Below are positions 16,537 through 25,167 of a stretch of DNA of 64,000 nucleotides, one piece after another (position 1 is the first letter of the stretch; every line of letters begins with the position of its first letter). A program made the position numbers and the translations under genes. The notes beneath the pieces were generated by a model. That model saw only the letters and a program-made list of their open reading frames with translations. It searched no databases and was not told where the DNA came from. The DNA comes from Dyadobacter psychrotolerans (GTDB taxonomy: Bacteria; Bacteroidota; Bacteroidia; Cytophagales; Spirosomataceae), in the NCBI RefSeq assembly GCF_004349265.1, contig NZ_SMFL01000001.1, forward strand, positions 124,001 to 188,000, written 5' to 3'.

Positions 16537-16902
16537 ATGAGCAGCAAAGACAGAAATCAAAAGGAAGAAGAGACCGAAATGGAGAAATCAAAAGCGCACA
16601 TCATCGTTGAAATCATAGAATATGTTCCAAACGCCGTGTTAAGCAGAACTATTATAAGAAAGACAACCGGTAACATCACCGTCTCTTCCTTCGACACAGG
16701 AGAAGAACTGGCGGAGAAATCATCGGCGTTTGATACCTATATCCAGATCATTGATGGATCTGCCGAAATTGTGATTGATGGCACAAAGCACAAACTAGAA
16801 TTAGGTCAGGGTATTATCATTCCTGCCCATGCACGAAATTCCTTTTGCGCCAAAGAGCAGTTCAAAATGATCTCCACGGTGATCAAAAGTGGTTATGAGT
16901 GA
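16537..16902 (+). CDS. Cupin-domain protein
   Basis: A 121-residue protein with a single cupin barrel at about 40-118: SSFDTGEELAEKSSAFDTYI (motif 1 region), QIIDGSAEIVIDG, then LGQGIIIPAHARNSF (motif 2). The usual metal-binding His pair of motif 1 is replaced by D/Y residues, so metal binding and catalysis are uncertain and a sensing role is possible. The first 15 residues are charged and an internal ATG at 16579 is an alternative start. It lies 35 bp ahead of adhP and 1.1 kb ahead of ackA on the same strand, suggesting one operon of fermentation genes. Confidence 0.8.
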   Translation: MSSKDRNQKEEETEMEKSKAHIIVEIIEYVPNAVLSRTIIRKTTGNITVSSFDTGEELAEKSSAFDTYIQIIDGSAEIVIDGTKHKLELGQGIIIPAHARNSFCAKEQFKMISTVIKSGYE

Positions 16903-16937
16903 TTTAAATATGTCCCATCTACAAAAATGCCAGTGAT

Positions 16938-17975
16938 ATGTTACCAAAAACAATGAGAGCCGCAGTTGTTCGCGAATTCGGCCAACCGCTCACGATTGAG
17001 GAAATGCCTGTTAAAGAACCTGGCAGGAATCAAATCCTTGTCAAAGTCATTGCAAGCGGAGTTTGCCATACAGATCTGCACGCCGCTGATGGCGACTGGC
17101 CCGTAAAACCAAAAATGCCGCTCATTCCAGGTCATGAAGGAATTGGTTATGTGGTGGCACTCGGCCCGGAAGTGACTGGTGTCAAGGAAGGAGATATTGT
17201 TGGCGTGCCCTGGTTGTATAGCGCATGTGGGTGCTGCGAGTTCTGTATCACCGGCTGGGAGACCTTATGTGAAACCCAGCAAAATGGCGGATATAGCATA
17301 GATGGCAGCTATGCGGAATATGTTATAGCGGACGCCAGGTATGTTGCGCATTTACCAGACCATACCAATATGATCGAAATGGCCCCAATACTTTGTGCCG
17401 GCGTGACTGTTTATAAGGGAATTAAAGAAACCGAAACCAAGGCCGGAGAATGGATTGCGATATCAGGAATTGGCGGTCTGGGACATTTGGCAGTACAATA
17501 TGCAAAAGCTATGGGAATGCATGTAGCTGCCATCGACATTAGTAAAGACAAGCTTGATCTGGCAAAAAGCCTGGGTGCAGATATAACTGTAAATGCGCTT
17601 GAAGAAGATCCTGGCGAATTTTTGAACCGACAAACCGGTGGTATGCACGGTGTGCTGGTAACGGCTGTATCGCCAATTGCATTTAAGCAAGGCATTTCTG
17701 CTTTGCGTAGAAAAGGTACAATTGCTTTGAATGGTCTGCCCGCGGGAAGTTTCGACCTGCCTATTTTTGAAACTGTATTGAACCGGTACACCGTGAGAGG
17801 ATCTATCGTCGGGACTAGAAAAGATCTTGCAGAATCTATCCAGTTTGCTCTGGAAGGTAAAGTGAAAGCAACAGTTCACACTGCCAAATTGGAAAATATC
17901 AATTCTGTGTTTGATCAAATGAGAGCCGGAACAATTGAAGGCAGGGTGGTTATGGAAATTGGAACAGTCTTATAA
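16938..17975 (+). CDS. adhP: Zinc-dependent alcohol dehydrogenase, AdhP type
   Basis: A 345-residue medium-chain dehydrogenase that interconverts primary alcohols and aldehydes with NAD(H). Catalytic zinc ligands lie in SGVCHTDLHAADGDW (Cys and following His) and in PGHEGIG. The structural zinc lobe is ACGCCEFCITGWETLC with four cysteines. The Rossmann fold carries GIGGLGHLAVQYAKAMG followed by an Asp (AIDISKDK), which favours NAD over NADP. In this island it could reoxidise NADH during mixed fermentation. Cupin, adhP and ackA are closely spaced (24 bp between adhP and ackA). An internal ATG at 16953 would also fit the family N-terminus. Confidence 0.92.
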   Translation: MLPKTMRAAVVREFGQPLTIEEMPVKEPGRNQILVKVIASGVCHTDLHAADGDWPVKPKMPLIPGHEGIGYVVALGPEVTGVKEGDIVGVPWLYSACGCCEFCITGWETLCETQQNGGYSIDGSYAEYVIADARYVAHLPDHTNMIEMAPILCAGVTVYKGIKETETKAGEWIAISGIGGLGHLAVQYAKAMGMHVAAIDISKDKLDLAKSLGADITVNALEEDPGEFLNRQTGGMHGVLVTAVSPIAFKQGISALRRKGTIALNGLPAGSFDLPIFETVLNRYTVRGSIVGTRKDLAESIQFALEGKVKATVHTAKLENINSVFDQMRAGTIEGRVVMEIGTVL

Positions 17976-17999
17976 TTTGGATTAATAGAAACGGACTTA

Positions 18000-19196
18000 A
18001 TGAGTGCGGAAAAATCAATACTTACTATCAATGGAGGATCATCCAGCATCCGGTTCGCCTTTTATCAGCTCGAGCCAGCATTCGCATTGCTGCTTAGCGG
18101 AAAGCTTGAAAATATTGGAAACAAAAACGCCATACCTGTATTCACTGACAACACCTCTGATAAACCGGAACTTGTTAACATCCAGCAGAATACCTATGAG
18201 TATGCCGCCAACTTTTTGATCGAATGGCTGGAACAACGCCCGGAGTTTTCTAAAATATCTGGTATTGGCCATAGGATCGTTCAAGGTATGCAACATACTG
18301 ATCCACAAGAAATAACACCTGAATTAATTAGCTACCTAAAAGAGATCAGGCTTTACGACCCAGAGCATTTACCTGAAGAAATCAAGCTGATCGAATTATT
18401 CAGTAAACGACATCCGCCTTTAAAGCAGATCGCCTGTTTTGATACATCGTTTCATGCTAAAATGCCTACCGTTGCGAAACGGTTACCAATTCCACGCCGA
18501 TTTAGTGAAAAAAAAATTCGACGCTATGGTTTTCATGGCCTTTCGTATGCATACCTGATGCAGGAGCTTGAACGGCAGGCAGGAAAAGAAGCTGCAAATG
18601 GAAAAATCATATTGGCCCATCTTGGCAGCGGCGCAAGTCTGGCAGCGGTGAAGCACGGTAAAAGCGTTGAAACCAGTATGGGCTTCACACCTGCCTCGGG
18701 CGTGCTGATGGGAACTCGAAGCGGGGATATCGATCCTGGTGTGGCCTGGTATATGATGCAGTTTGAAAAACTCAGTCCCAAGCAGTTCAATCATCTGGTC
18801 AATCACGAATCCGGACTTTTGGGCATCTCAGACACCAGTTCGGATATGCGTGAGTTGTTAAAGATAGAAAAGGCAGACGTCCGGGCCGCCGAAGCCATAG
18901 AACTGTTTTGTTATCAGATAAAAAAATCAATCGGATCATTTGCGGCTGTGCTTGGTGGAATCGATACGCTTATTTTTTCGGGCGGGATCGGCGAAAATAT
19001 CCCGCAGATCCGCAGCCGAATTTGTCAGAACCTTGGCTTTTTAGGAATTGAACTCGATGAAAAACAAAATCAGGCAAATGCTTCGATTATTTCGACGGAT
19101 TCCGGAAAAGTGCATATACGGGTGATTGCGACCAACGAAGAATTAATGATTGCCAGGCTCATCAGCCAGGTTTTGGATAACATAATTAAAAATTGA
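18000..19196 (+). CDS. ackA: Acetate kinase
   Basis: A 398-residue ASKHA-fold kinase that makes ATP and acetate from acetyl phosphate and ADP, or the reverse. The phosphate loop is LTINGGSSSIRF at the N-terminus, followed by GIGHRIVQGM, FDTSFH, RRYGFHGLSYAYL, LAHLGSGASLAAV and FSGGIGEN, all acetate-kinase signatures in the right order and with normal length. The phosphoketolase at 33.6 kb produces acetyl phosphate, so AckA would complete an ATP-yielding branch. Phosphotransacetylase is not present in the window. Confidence 0.95.
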   Translation: MSAEKSILTINGGSSSIRFAFYQLEPAFALLLSGKLENIGNKNAIPVFTDNTSDKPELVNIQQNTYEYAANFLIEWLEQRPEFSKISGIGHRIVQGMQHTDPQEITPELISYLKEIRLYDPEHLPEEIKLIELFSKRHPPLKQIACFDTSFHAKMPTVAKRLPIPRRFSEKKIRRYGFHGLSYAYLMQELERQAGKEAANGKIILAHLGSGASLAAVKHGKSVETSMGFTPASGVLMGTRSGDIDPGVAWYMMQFEKLSPKQFNHLVNHESGLLGISDTSSDMRELLKIEKADVRAAEAIELFCYQIKKSIGSFAAVLGGIDTLIFSGGIGENIPQIRSRICQNLGFLGIELDEKQNQANASIISTDSGKVHIRVIATNEELMIARLISQVLDNIIKN

Positions 19197-19600
19197 GACT
19201 TATTGAAATTGGTGATTCGGTCTTAAAGTGAAACTTATCTACAAATTTACCATATAAAATAAATGCATCTGACAGGCGAAACACCGTCATTATCCAAAAA
19301 CAAGTTGAAACCGAAATCTTTCAGGAACTCTGATTACTAGCGGCAGCAAAATTTCTGAATCACTGCAATTGGTGCCAAATAAGCCTTGGTAGCACCAACG
19401 ACACCCTACTCCGAAAAAAATCAGGTTGTAACGACTTATGTGAATTATCGCGGCTCTTACTTTTGGATAACCTACCAACCTGTGATACTTACAACATATT
19501 CAAGCTAATATGTAATCCCAACGAGCATAGGATGCGCACCTTTGTAAAGAGCTACTTCATATTTTTCCTCTTAAAAGCTCTTCATCTAAATTAATAGAAT
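19197..19600. other. Intergenic stretch with one hairpin, no supported gene
   Basis: About 400 bases between ackA and the first SPFH gene. An inverted repeat pairs TTGGTGC (19369-19375) with GCACCAA (19392-19398), with a further CAA/TTG pairing inside the loop. It lacks a T run, so it is not a normal terminator. No ORF in the stretch looks real. Confidence 0.45.
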
Positions 19601-20494
19601 ATGTATTTCCAAATACTTACACCCCTATTATTAGTCATCCTATTTCTCTTCTCAGGTATCAGGATTGTCCGCCCAACGCACCGTGGCCTGATAGAAAGAC
19701 TTGGAAAATATAACAAATTCGCCAAGCCTGGGTTTCACTGGATTATTCCTTACATCGATAAAATGTACCTGGTCAATGTCACCGAACAAATGTTGGATGC
19801 ACAGCCCCAGGAAATTATCACAAATGATAACCTGAATGCCAGGGTAGATGCCCAGGTGTATTTCAAAGTACTGGAAGCAGAAGAAAGTGTTAAAGCGAGT
19901 CTTTACAATGTAGACGATTATACGCTTCAAATCGTAAATCTTGCGCGCACCACCCTGAGAAATATTATTGGTACACTTACCTTAAGGTCAGCAAACAGTG
20001 AAAGGGACAAAATGAACGCTGAACTTCATGAAACACTGAAGGCGGAAACCGAGAGCTGGGGAATTGTTATTGTCAGGGCCGAATTAAAGGAAATTGATCC
20101 GCCACGGGATGTTCAGGATACAATGAATAAGGTGGTAAAAGCAGAAAATGAAAAAATCGCCGCCATTGACTATGCCACAGCAGCCGAAACTGTTGCAGAC
20201 GGTGTAAAAAGGGCCAAAATAAAAGAAGCAGAAGGTGCTAAGCGGGCAAAAGTCCTTCATGCAGAAGGCGAAGCAGAAGCAATACAACTGGTCAACATAG
20301 CTGCCGATGAATTTTTTACAGGAAATGCCCAGCTCCTCAGAAAGCTGGAAGCACTGGAAAATGCTTTGCAGTCCAACGCAAAAATCGTGATCCCTACGGG
20401 CTCAGAACTGATCAATGTGATTGGTGAAATGACCGGGGTACTGCCGATCCATATAAAGAAAGAAAAAAGCGGACCCGCACTTTTAACAGAGTAA
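19601..20494 (+). CDS. SPFH/Band 7 (stomatin-like) membrane protein, copy 1
   Basis: A 297-residue protein with one N-terminal membrane helix (LTPLLLVILFLFSGI), then an SPFH domain starting RIVRPTHRGLIERLGKY and a C-terminal coiled coil rich in Ala, Glu and Lys (KRAKIKEAEGAKRAKVLHAE). This is the plan of stomatin/QmcA-type proteins, which form large ring-like assemblies in the membrane and organise partners such as proteases. It lies 66 bp before a close paralogue, so the pair is a tandem duplication. NfeD, the usual partner, is not present here. PRC-barrel and hibernation genes follow on the same strand. Confidence 0.9.
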   Translation: MYFQILTPLLLVILFLFSGIRIVRPTHRGLIERLGKYNKFAKPGFHWIIPYIDKMYLVNVTEQMLDAQPQEIITNDNLNARVDAQVYFKVLEAEESVKASLYNVDDYTLQIVNLARTTLRNIIGTLTLRSANSERDKMNAELHETLKAETESWGIVIVRAELKEIDPPRDVQDTMNKVVKAENEKIAAIDYATAAETVADGVKRAKIKEAEGAKRAKVLHAEGEAEAIQLVNIAADEFFTGNAQLLRKLEALENALQSNAKIVIPTGSELINVIGEMTGVLPIHIKKEKSGPALLTE

Positions 20495-20560
20495 TTTCAA
20501 AAACATTGTCACAAGCAGTTAATACGCCGCAAAACTCAAAATAAACAAAAACAAAACCGA

Positions 20561-21466
20561 ATGGAAACTTCAATCTTCATATCCATATTTTTAATCCTCT
20601 CACTGCTCTTTGCAGGGGCGAAAATCGTACGGCCAACGCACCGTGGACTTATAGAAAGACTAGGTAAATACAACAAATTCGCAGGTCCAGGATTCCATTG
20701 GATCATACCTTTCATTGATAGAATGTATTTGATCAACATAACAGAACAAATGATTGATGCAAAGCCCCAAGAGATCATTACCAATGATAATCTTAATGCT
20801 ACGGTAGATGCTCAGGTGTATTTCAAGGTAATCGGCACAGAAGAAGGCGTCAAAAGCAGTCTTTACAATGTGGATGACTACACGTTTCAAATTGTGAACC
20901 TAGCAAGAACCACTTTAAGAAACATTATTGGCACGCTTACCCTTAGATCAGCCAATAGTGAACGAGGTAAAATGAACGACGAACTGCACAGGACGCTAAA
21001 AAATGAAACAGAAAGCTGGGGGATTATCATCGTCAGAACAGAATTAAAGGAAATTGATCCTCCAACGGACGTTCAGGACACCATGAATAAGGTTGTGAAA
21101 GCCGAAAATGAGAAAATCGCAGCAATAGATTATGCAACAGCTGCGGAAACGGTGGCCGACGGGGTGAAAAGGTCTAAAATAAAAGAAGCGGAAGGCTACA
21201 AACGCGCAAAAGTACTTCACGCAGAAGGTGAAGCGGAAGCAATTAAACTGGTCAACGAAGCGGCTGAGAAGTATTTTATTGGTAACGCACAGCTGCTCAG
21301 AAAGCTCGAAGCTCTTGAAACATCATTGAAAACCAATACAAAAATTGTAATCCCGGCAGGATCCGAATTGGTTAATGTGATTGGGGAAATGGCGGGCGTC
21401 CTACCGGAGAATGGCAAAACGAAAGACAAAAAACCTGAATTAGTTAATGGGACATATCAACGCTGA
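20561..21466 (+). CDS. SPFH/Band 7 (stomatin-like) membrane protein, copy 2
   Basis: A 301-residue paralogue of the preceding gene with the same architecture: membrane helix ISIFLILSLLFAGA, RPTHRGLIERLGKY, PGFHWIIPFIDRMYLINITE, the AATAAETVADGVKR segment and the coiled coil. Most positions are identical to copy 1, with differences mainly at the N-terminus and in the C-terminal tail (EMAGVLPENGKTKDKKPELV). Different tails suggest different partners or a hetero-oligomer. The DNA is diverged at third positions, so the duplication is not recent. A 94-bp gap separates it from the first PRC-barrel gene. Confidence 0.9.
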   Translation: METSIFISIFLILSLLFAGAKIVRPTHRGLIERLGKYNKFAGPGFHWIIPFIDRMYLINITEQMIDAKPQEIITNDNLNATVDAQVYFKVIGTEEGVKSSLYNVDDYTFQIVNLARTTLRNIIGTLTLRSANSERGKMNDELHRTLKNETESWGIIIVRTELKEIDPPTDVQDTMNKVVKAENEKIAAIDYATAAETVADGVKRSKIKEAEGYKRAKVLHAEGEAEAIKLVNEAAEKYFIGNAQLLRKLEALETSLKTNTKIVIPAGSELVNVIGEMAGVLPENGKTKDKKPELVNGTYQR

Positions 21467-21560
21467 TAGCAGTGAATCTGGCCAGAACTGACCTTTGCCA
21501 CGGCTGATTTTTCCCGAAAATAATGAATCAAAGACATTTTAAAACTAAACAAACTGAACC

Positions 21561-22325
21561 ATGAAACGGAGCCTCAACAGTTTAATCGGTTACACCATGC
21601 GTACTACGGATGGAGACATTGGAGAAGTCAAAGAATTTTATTTTGACGATCAGACATGGACCATCAGATACCTCATTGTCGAAACAGGCAGCTGGTTTTT
21701 CGGCAGAAAAGTGCTTATATCGCCAGAGGCTCTTACTGGCATCGATTCGGAAAATAGTGCTTTTGATGTCAATATCACAAAAGAGCAAGTAAAAACCAGC
21801 CCCGATATTGATACGGATATGCCCGTGTACCGACAACAGGAAGAGCAGTTGTTTAAGCATTATCCCTGGAGCAATTACTGGTTCGGTAGTGGCATTGGAT
21901 ATGGGACTTCAGGTATGATGGCTCCCATGACTGTTTCAGTTCAACAAGCCATCGATAATGATCAGATTGAAAATGGGACAGAGCGGAAGGGCGATTCACA
22001 TCTGAGAAGTACTGCGAAGACTATCGACTTCAAAATACATGCCGAAGATGGCCAGACTGGAACTTTTGAAGATCTTATCATCGAGGATGCCAGTTGGCAG
22101 ATCAAATTTTTGGTAGTCGATATGGATGACTGGAAATCAGACAAAAAGGTGCTCATTACACCGGCTGAAATCAGCCAGATAAAGCATAGCACAGAGAATG
22201 TAATTGTTAAACTGACCGTTGATGAACTCAAAAACAGCCCTGATTATGATCCGACGGAACCTGTAAATGAAGTGACTGAGAAGAACCTGCGTGACTATTA
22301 CGGACGATTAGTCTCTACCCAATGA
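21561..22325 (+). CDS. Two-repeat PRC-barrel protein, copy 1
   Basis: A 254-residue soluble protein with two PRC-barrel domains, roughly 1-80 and 140-225. Each has the pattern of a DG-x-IG loop, an acidic strand (EVKEFYFDDQTWTIRYLIVE; FEDLIIEDASWQIKFLVVD), a TGSWFFGRKVLISP-type turn and an NSP/SPD end. The linker is Gly/Met-rich (YGTSGMMAPMTVS). PRC barrels are small beta domains found in RNA-processing and photosynthetic proteins; this two-domain form is widespread in stress islands and its job is unknown. Close relatives are at 24212 and 57067 in this window. Confidence 0.85.
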   Translation: MKRSLNSLIGYTMRTTDGDIGEVKEFYFDDQTWTIRYLIVETGSWFFGRKVLISPEALTGIDSENSAFDVNITKEQVKTSPDIDTDMPVYRQQEEQLFKHYPWSNYWFGSGIGYGTSGMMAPMTVSVQQAIDNDQIENGTERKGDSHLRSTAKTIDFKIHAEDGQTGTFEDLIIEDASWQIKFLVVDMDDWKSDKKVLITPAEISQIKHSTENVIVKLTVDELKNSPDYDPTEPVNEVTEKNLRDYYGRLVSTQ

Positions 22326-22515
22326 TCTGATCGGCCCATCTGCAAAGAATTCCAGGCAGTCTGTTCAATATCGACAGGCAGAGGTATTCGCAACAATTTC
22401 AGTCCATGAAAATTTAAATCTTAACAGGTCCTGCTGTCCGGAATTTACAAAAGCACTGGCCCGGTTATTACAGGATAATATTACTGAAAATGTCTTATTA
22501 AAAATTGTAAAAGTT

Positions 22516-23670
22516 ATGAAACTACCTACCAAAGAATTAATTCAGGAATTATCCTCCGTCAATATAGGTTCTTGCATATCGGTATACATGCCGACACATC
22601 GGACGCATCCAGGTAATATACAAGATCCAATCCGCTACCAGAATATACTCAAACAGCTGGAAAGCTCTTTGTTAGAAAAATATGCTGAGAGCGAAATAAA
22701 AGCATACCTGGCACCCTTTGAAAACCTGAAAGACGACCGGGACTTCTGGAACCACAATCTGGATGGATTGGCGGTTTTCAGCTCCGGAGAAATTTTCGAA
22801 ACCGTGAGCCTGCCTCTACCTGTGGCCGAGCTAATGGTGGTTGCCGAAAGCTTCCACACGAAGCCCATGCGCCAGTATCTGCAAACCGAAGACCGGTTTC
22901 AGATTCTCGGCCTGACGTTAACGGAAATGCGTTTTTTCGAAGGCAACAGATTTTCAGTATCTGAAATAGAACTGGGAGAGGATATTCCAAGGACTATCGA
23001 AGAAGCCCTTGGAAGTGAACTTACTGAAAAACATACAACTGTGGCATCATACGGCGGTGTAGGTGGCGAAAGTGGCAACATGCACCACGGGCATGGCGCT
23101 AAAAAGGATGAGACGGATAAGGATTCCGAGCGATTTTTCAGGATTGTGGCAGAAACTGCTTATGAAAAATTTTCGAAGCCTTCTGGCCTTCCTCTAATTC
23201 TGGCCGCTCTGCCAGAACATCGCAACCTGTTTAGAAAAGTCAACAAAAATCCATTTTTGCTCACTGAAGGCATTGACCTCAATCCGGATGCATTGTCTGC
23301 TGACAGACTGAGAACGATGGCCTGGGAAGTGATGGAGCCAGAGTATGATCAAAGGCTGAAAAACTGGTCTGAAAAGGTGGCCCAAGCCATAGCAGATCAG
23401 AAAGGAAGCGATCTGATCGGGGATATTGTGGCTGCTGCCACATCGGGCAGAGTGGAAACGCTGTTGCTCGAAAAGGACAGGATTATCCCCGGTAAAATCG
23501 TGGATGCAGCTAACGGACTTATTGAAACAGGTCCGCTATCAGATCCTGAAACAGATGACCTGCTAGATGATATTGGAGAGCTTGTTGAGAAATTTGGTGG
23601 AAAGGTACTTGTGCTACCTCCTGAAAAAATGTCCTTGGAATCAGGCGCTGCCGCTATTTTCAGATACTGA
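22516..23670 (+). CDS. BaeRF-family (Pelota/eRF1-like) protein, probable ribosome hibernation factor
   Basis: A 384-residue member of the bacterial archaeo-eukaryotic release factor (BaeRF) family, the group that includes the hibernation factor Balon. The N-terminal part has SCISVYMPTHRTHPGNIQDP and an RYQNILKQLE helix, the middle an LDGLAVFSSGEIFETVSLP strand set, a Gly/His-rich loop (YGGVGGESGNMHHGHG) near 180 and the last third an eRF1 domain 3-like segment ending LVEKFGGKVLVLPPEKM. Such proteins can sit in the ribosomal A site; the GGQ of true release factors is not seen, though the GGVGGESG loop lies in a similar region. An HPF gene follows 58 bp later, which supports a hibernation role. 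Whether it binds ribosomes is inference. Confidence 0.8.
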   Translation: MKLPTKELIQELSSVNIGSCISVYMPTHRTHPGNIQDPIRYQNILKQLESSLLEKYAESEIKAYLAPFENLKDDRDFWNHNLDGLAVFSSGEIFETVSLPLPVAELMVVAESFHTKPMRQYLQTEDRFQILGLTLTEMRFFEGNRFSVSEIELGEDIPRTIEEALGSELTEKHTTVASYGGVGGESGNMHHGHGAKKDETDKDSERFFRIVAETAYEKFSKPSGLPLILAALPEHRNLFRKVNKNPFLLTEGIDLNPDALSADRLRTMAWEVMEPEYDQRLKNWSEKVAQAIADQKGSDLIGDIVAAATSGRVETLLLEKDRIIPGKIVDAANGLIETGPLSDPETDDLLDDIGELVEKFGGKVLVLPPEKMSLESGAAAIFRY

Positions 23671-23728
23671 CCTCGGTAATTCATTTTCCAGACTCAAAAA
23701 AATCAACTCATTAAACAAATTAAGAACC

Positions 23729-24043
23729 ATGACTATTCAGTTTAATACCGATAAAAATATAACAGGCAACGAAGAAAAAGCCGCCCCGCTTGTGGAATTC
23801 CTAACCAATGATCTCAGCAGGTTCAGTGATCACATTACCCGTTTGGAAGTACATATTTCGGACCAAAATGGCAACAAAGATGGCCTGAACGACGTCCGAT
23901 GCAAGATTGAGGCAAGGATGGAAGGGAAACAGCCGATAGCAGTAAGCAACGATGCAGATACCAGTTCAATGGCTGTAAAAGGTGCAAGCGATAAGCTAAA
24001 AAGTGCACTTGAAACAATTGTTGGGCGTGCCAGAAGCTATTGA
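23729..24043 (+). CDS. HPF/RaiA-family ribosome-associated protein
   Basis: A 104-residue protein of the hibernation-promoting factor/RaiA type, which binds the decoding centre and stops translation in stationary cells. It begins MTIQFNTDKNITGNEEKAA, has the beta-alpha-beta-beta-beta-alpha order (ITRLEVHISDQNG, VRCKIEARMEGKQPIAVS, then the basic helix ASDKLKSALETIVGRARSY). It lacks the long C-terminal dimerisation domain, so it is a short form. A longer frame begins inside the upstream gene; the ATG at 23729 is where the family starts. A strong terminator lies 13 bp after the stop. Confidence 0.85.
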   Translation: MTIQFNTDKNITGNEEKAAPLVEFLTNDLSRFSDHITRLEVHISDQNGNKDGLNDVRCKIEARMEGKQPIAVSNDADTSSMAVKGASDKLKSALETIVGRARSY

Positions 24044-24056
24044 AAGGAAATATTAT

Positions 24057-24091
24057 CCCCGGGTGTGGCATAGACGCCCGGGGATTTTTTT
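24057..24091 (+). terminator. Rho-independent terminator after the BaeRF-HPF pair
   Basis: CCCCGGG (24057-24063) pairs with CCCGGGG (24077-24083), extended by TGT with ACG through one wobble pair, and is followed by A and a run of seven Ts. It should end the transcript of the hibernation genes. Confidence 0.88.
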
Positions 24092-24211
24092 GAAAACATA
24101 ATTATCGAATGCCTGACCATTGAAAATATGGAATCCTGTACCTAAGTATCAACAGTATATTTCGCTGTCTGGTTAATAAAAAATGAAGTAAGTTTTAAAT
24201 TAATACCTATT

Positions 24212-24973
24212 ATGAAACGGAGTATAAAGAGTTTGGTCGGATTTACGATGGGCGCCATTGACGGTGAAATAGGAAAAGTGAAGGAATTCTACTTTGATGA
24301 TAACGCCTGGACTATCCGTTACTTAATTATTGAAACCGGCAGCTGGCTTTTCGGCCGTAAAGTGCTTATTTCCCCTCAGGCAGTGTTAACATCTGATTGG
24401 GAAAATAAAGTTTTTCTTGTAAACCTTACAAAAGAACAAATTAAAAACAGCCCCGAGATTGATACTGAAAAGCCTGTCTCGCGTCAACAAGAAATAGAAC
24501 TTTACGCGCACTATCCCTGGACAGGCTATTGGGGTGGGGGAATTTGGGCTGGTGGCATGGGTACTTCCGGAATGATGATGTCACCCTCTTTGCCTCTGGA
24601 AACAGCAGTTCACGAAAAACTTCACAGCGAAGAAGCAATTAATCCGCATCTGCGCAGTACAGATCATGTTACTGGTTACAACATAAAAGCCATCGATGGC
24701 GAAGTTGGCGATGTAGAAGACTTTGTAATTGATGAAGGCACATGGAAACTTGCTTTTATGGTGGTCGATACAGGAAATTGGTTTCCAGGAAAAAAGGTAC
24801 TTATATCGCCAAATTGGATAAAAGATATACAATGGGATACTTCGGATGTGATGGTGAACGCATCGGTTAAGCAGATAAAAGACAGCCCCGAATATGATGC
24901 AAATACCTACCTGAGTGATGGTTATGAGACTAACCTTCACACTTATTATGGCGGTTTTATTTCACAAGAATAG
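24212..24973 (+). CDS. Two-repeat PRC-barrel protein, copy 2
   Basis: A 253-residue paralogue of the product of 21561-22325. First barrel: IKSLVGFTMGAIDGEIGKV, FYFDDNAWTIRYLIIETGSW, FGRKVLISPQAV. Second barrel from about 150: VTGYNIKAIDGEVGDVEDFV, TWKLAFMVVDTGNWFPGKKV. The linker is very rich in Gly, Trp and Met (YWGGGIWAGGMGTSGMMM). The gene sits between two terminator-like hairpins and is therefore probably transcribed alone. Function is unknown; with copy 1 it brackets the BaeRF and HPF genes. Confidence 0.85.
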   Translation: MKRSIKSLVGFTMGAIDGEIGKVKEFYFDDNAWTIRYLIIETGSWLFGRKVLISPQAVLTSDWENKVFLVNLTKEQIKNSPEIDTEKPVSRQQEIELYAHYPWTGYWGGGIWAGGMGTSGMMMSPSLPLETAVHEKLHSEEAINPHLRSTDHVTGYNIKAIDGEVGDVEDFVIDEGTWKLAFMVVDTGNWFPGKKVLISPNWIKDIQWDTSDVMVNASVKQIKDSPEYDANTYLSDGYETNLHTYYGGFISQE

Positions 24974-24975
24974 TA

Positions 24976-25028
24976 AGCAAAACATGAAAATGTCAAACAA
25001 ATTACTTGTTCATGTTTTGCTCTTTTTG
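24976..25028 (+). terminator. Terminator-like hairpin after PRC-barrel copy 2
   Basis: AGCAAAACATGAA (24976-24988) pairs perfectly with TTCATGTTTTGCT (25009-25021) around a 20-base loop, then CTTTTTGG. The stem is AT-rich but long, and the T run is short. It begins 3 bp after the stop codon. Confidence 0.6.
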
Positions 25029-25167
25029 GAGCTGGGTACTGCTTGACAAGGTAATATGGATTTGTAGGATAGAATCGTCAGATGTACCGTAATGAAGGCG
25101 CGCATCAGTGTGTACAACGATCAATTCAGTATCCTTTTTACCAACTTTCCTTTAATCTGATAAGCAC

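Noticed and set aside
19369..19398. Hairpin TTGGTGC/GCACCAA between ackA and the SPFH gene
   Set aside because: No T run and 170 bp past the stop, so not called a terminator; may be a chance repeat.
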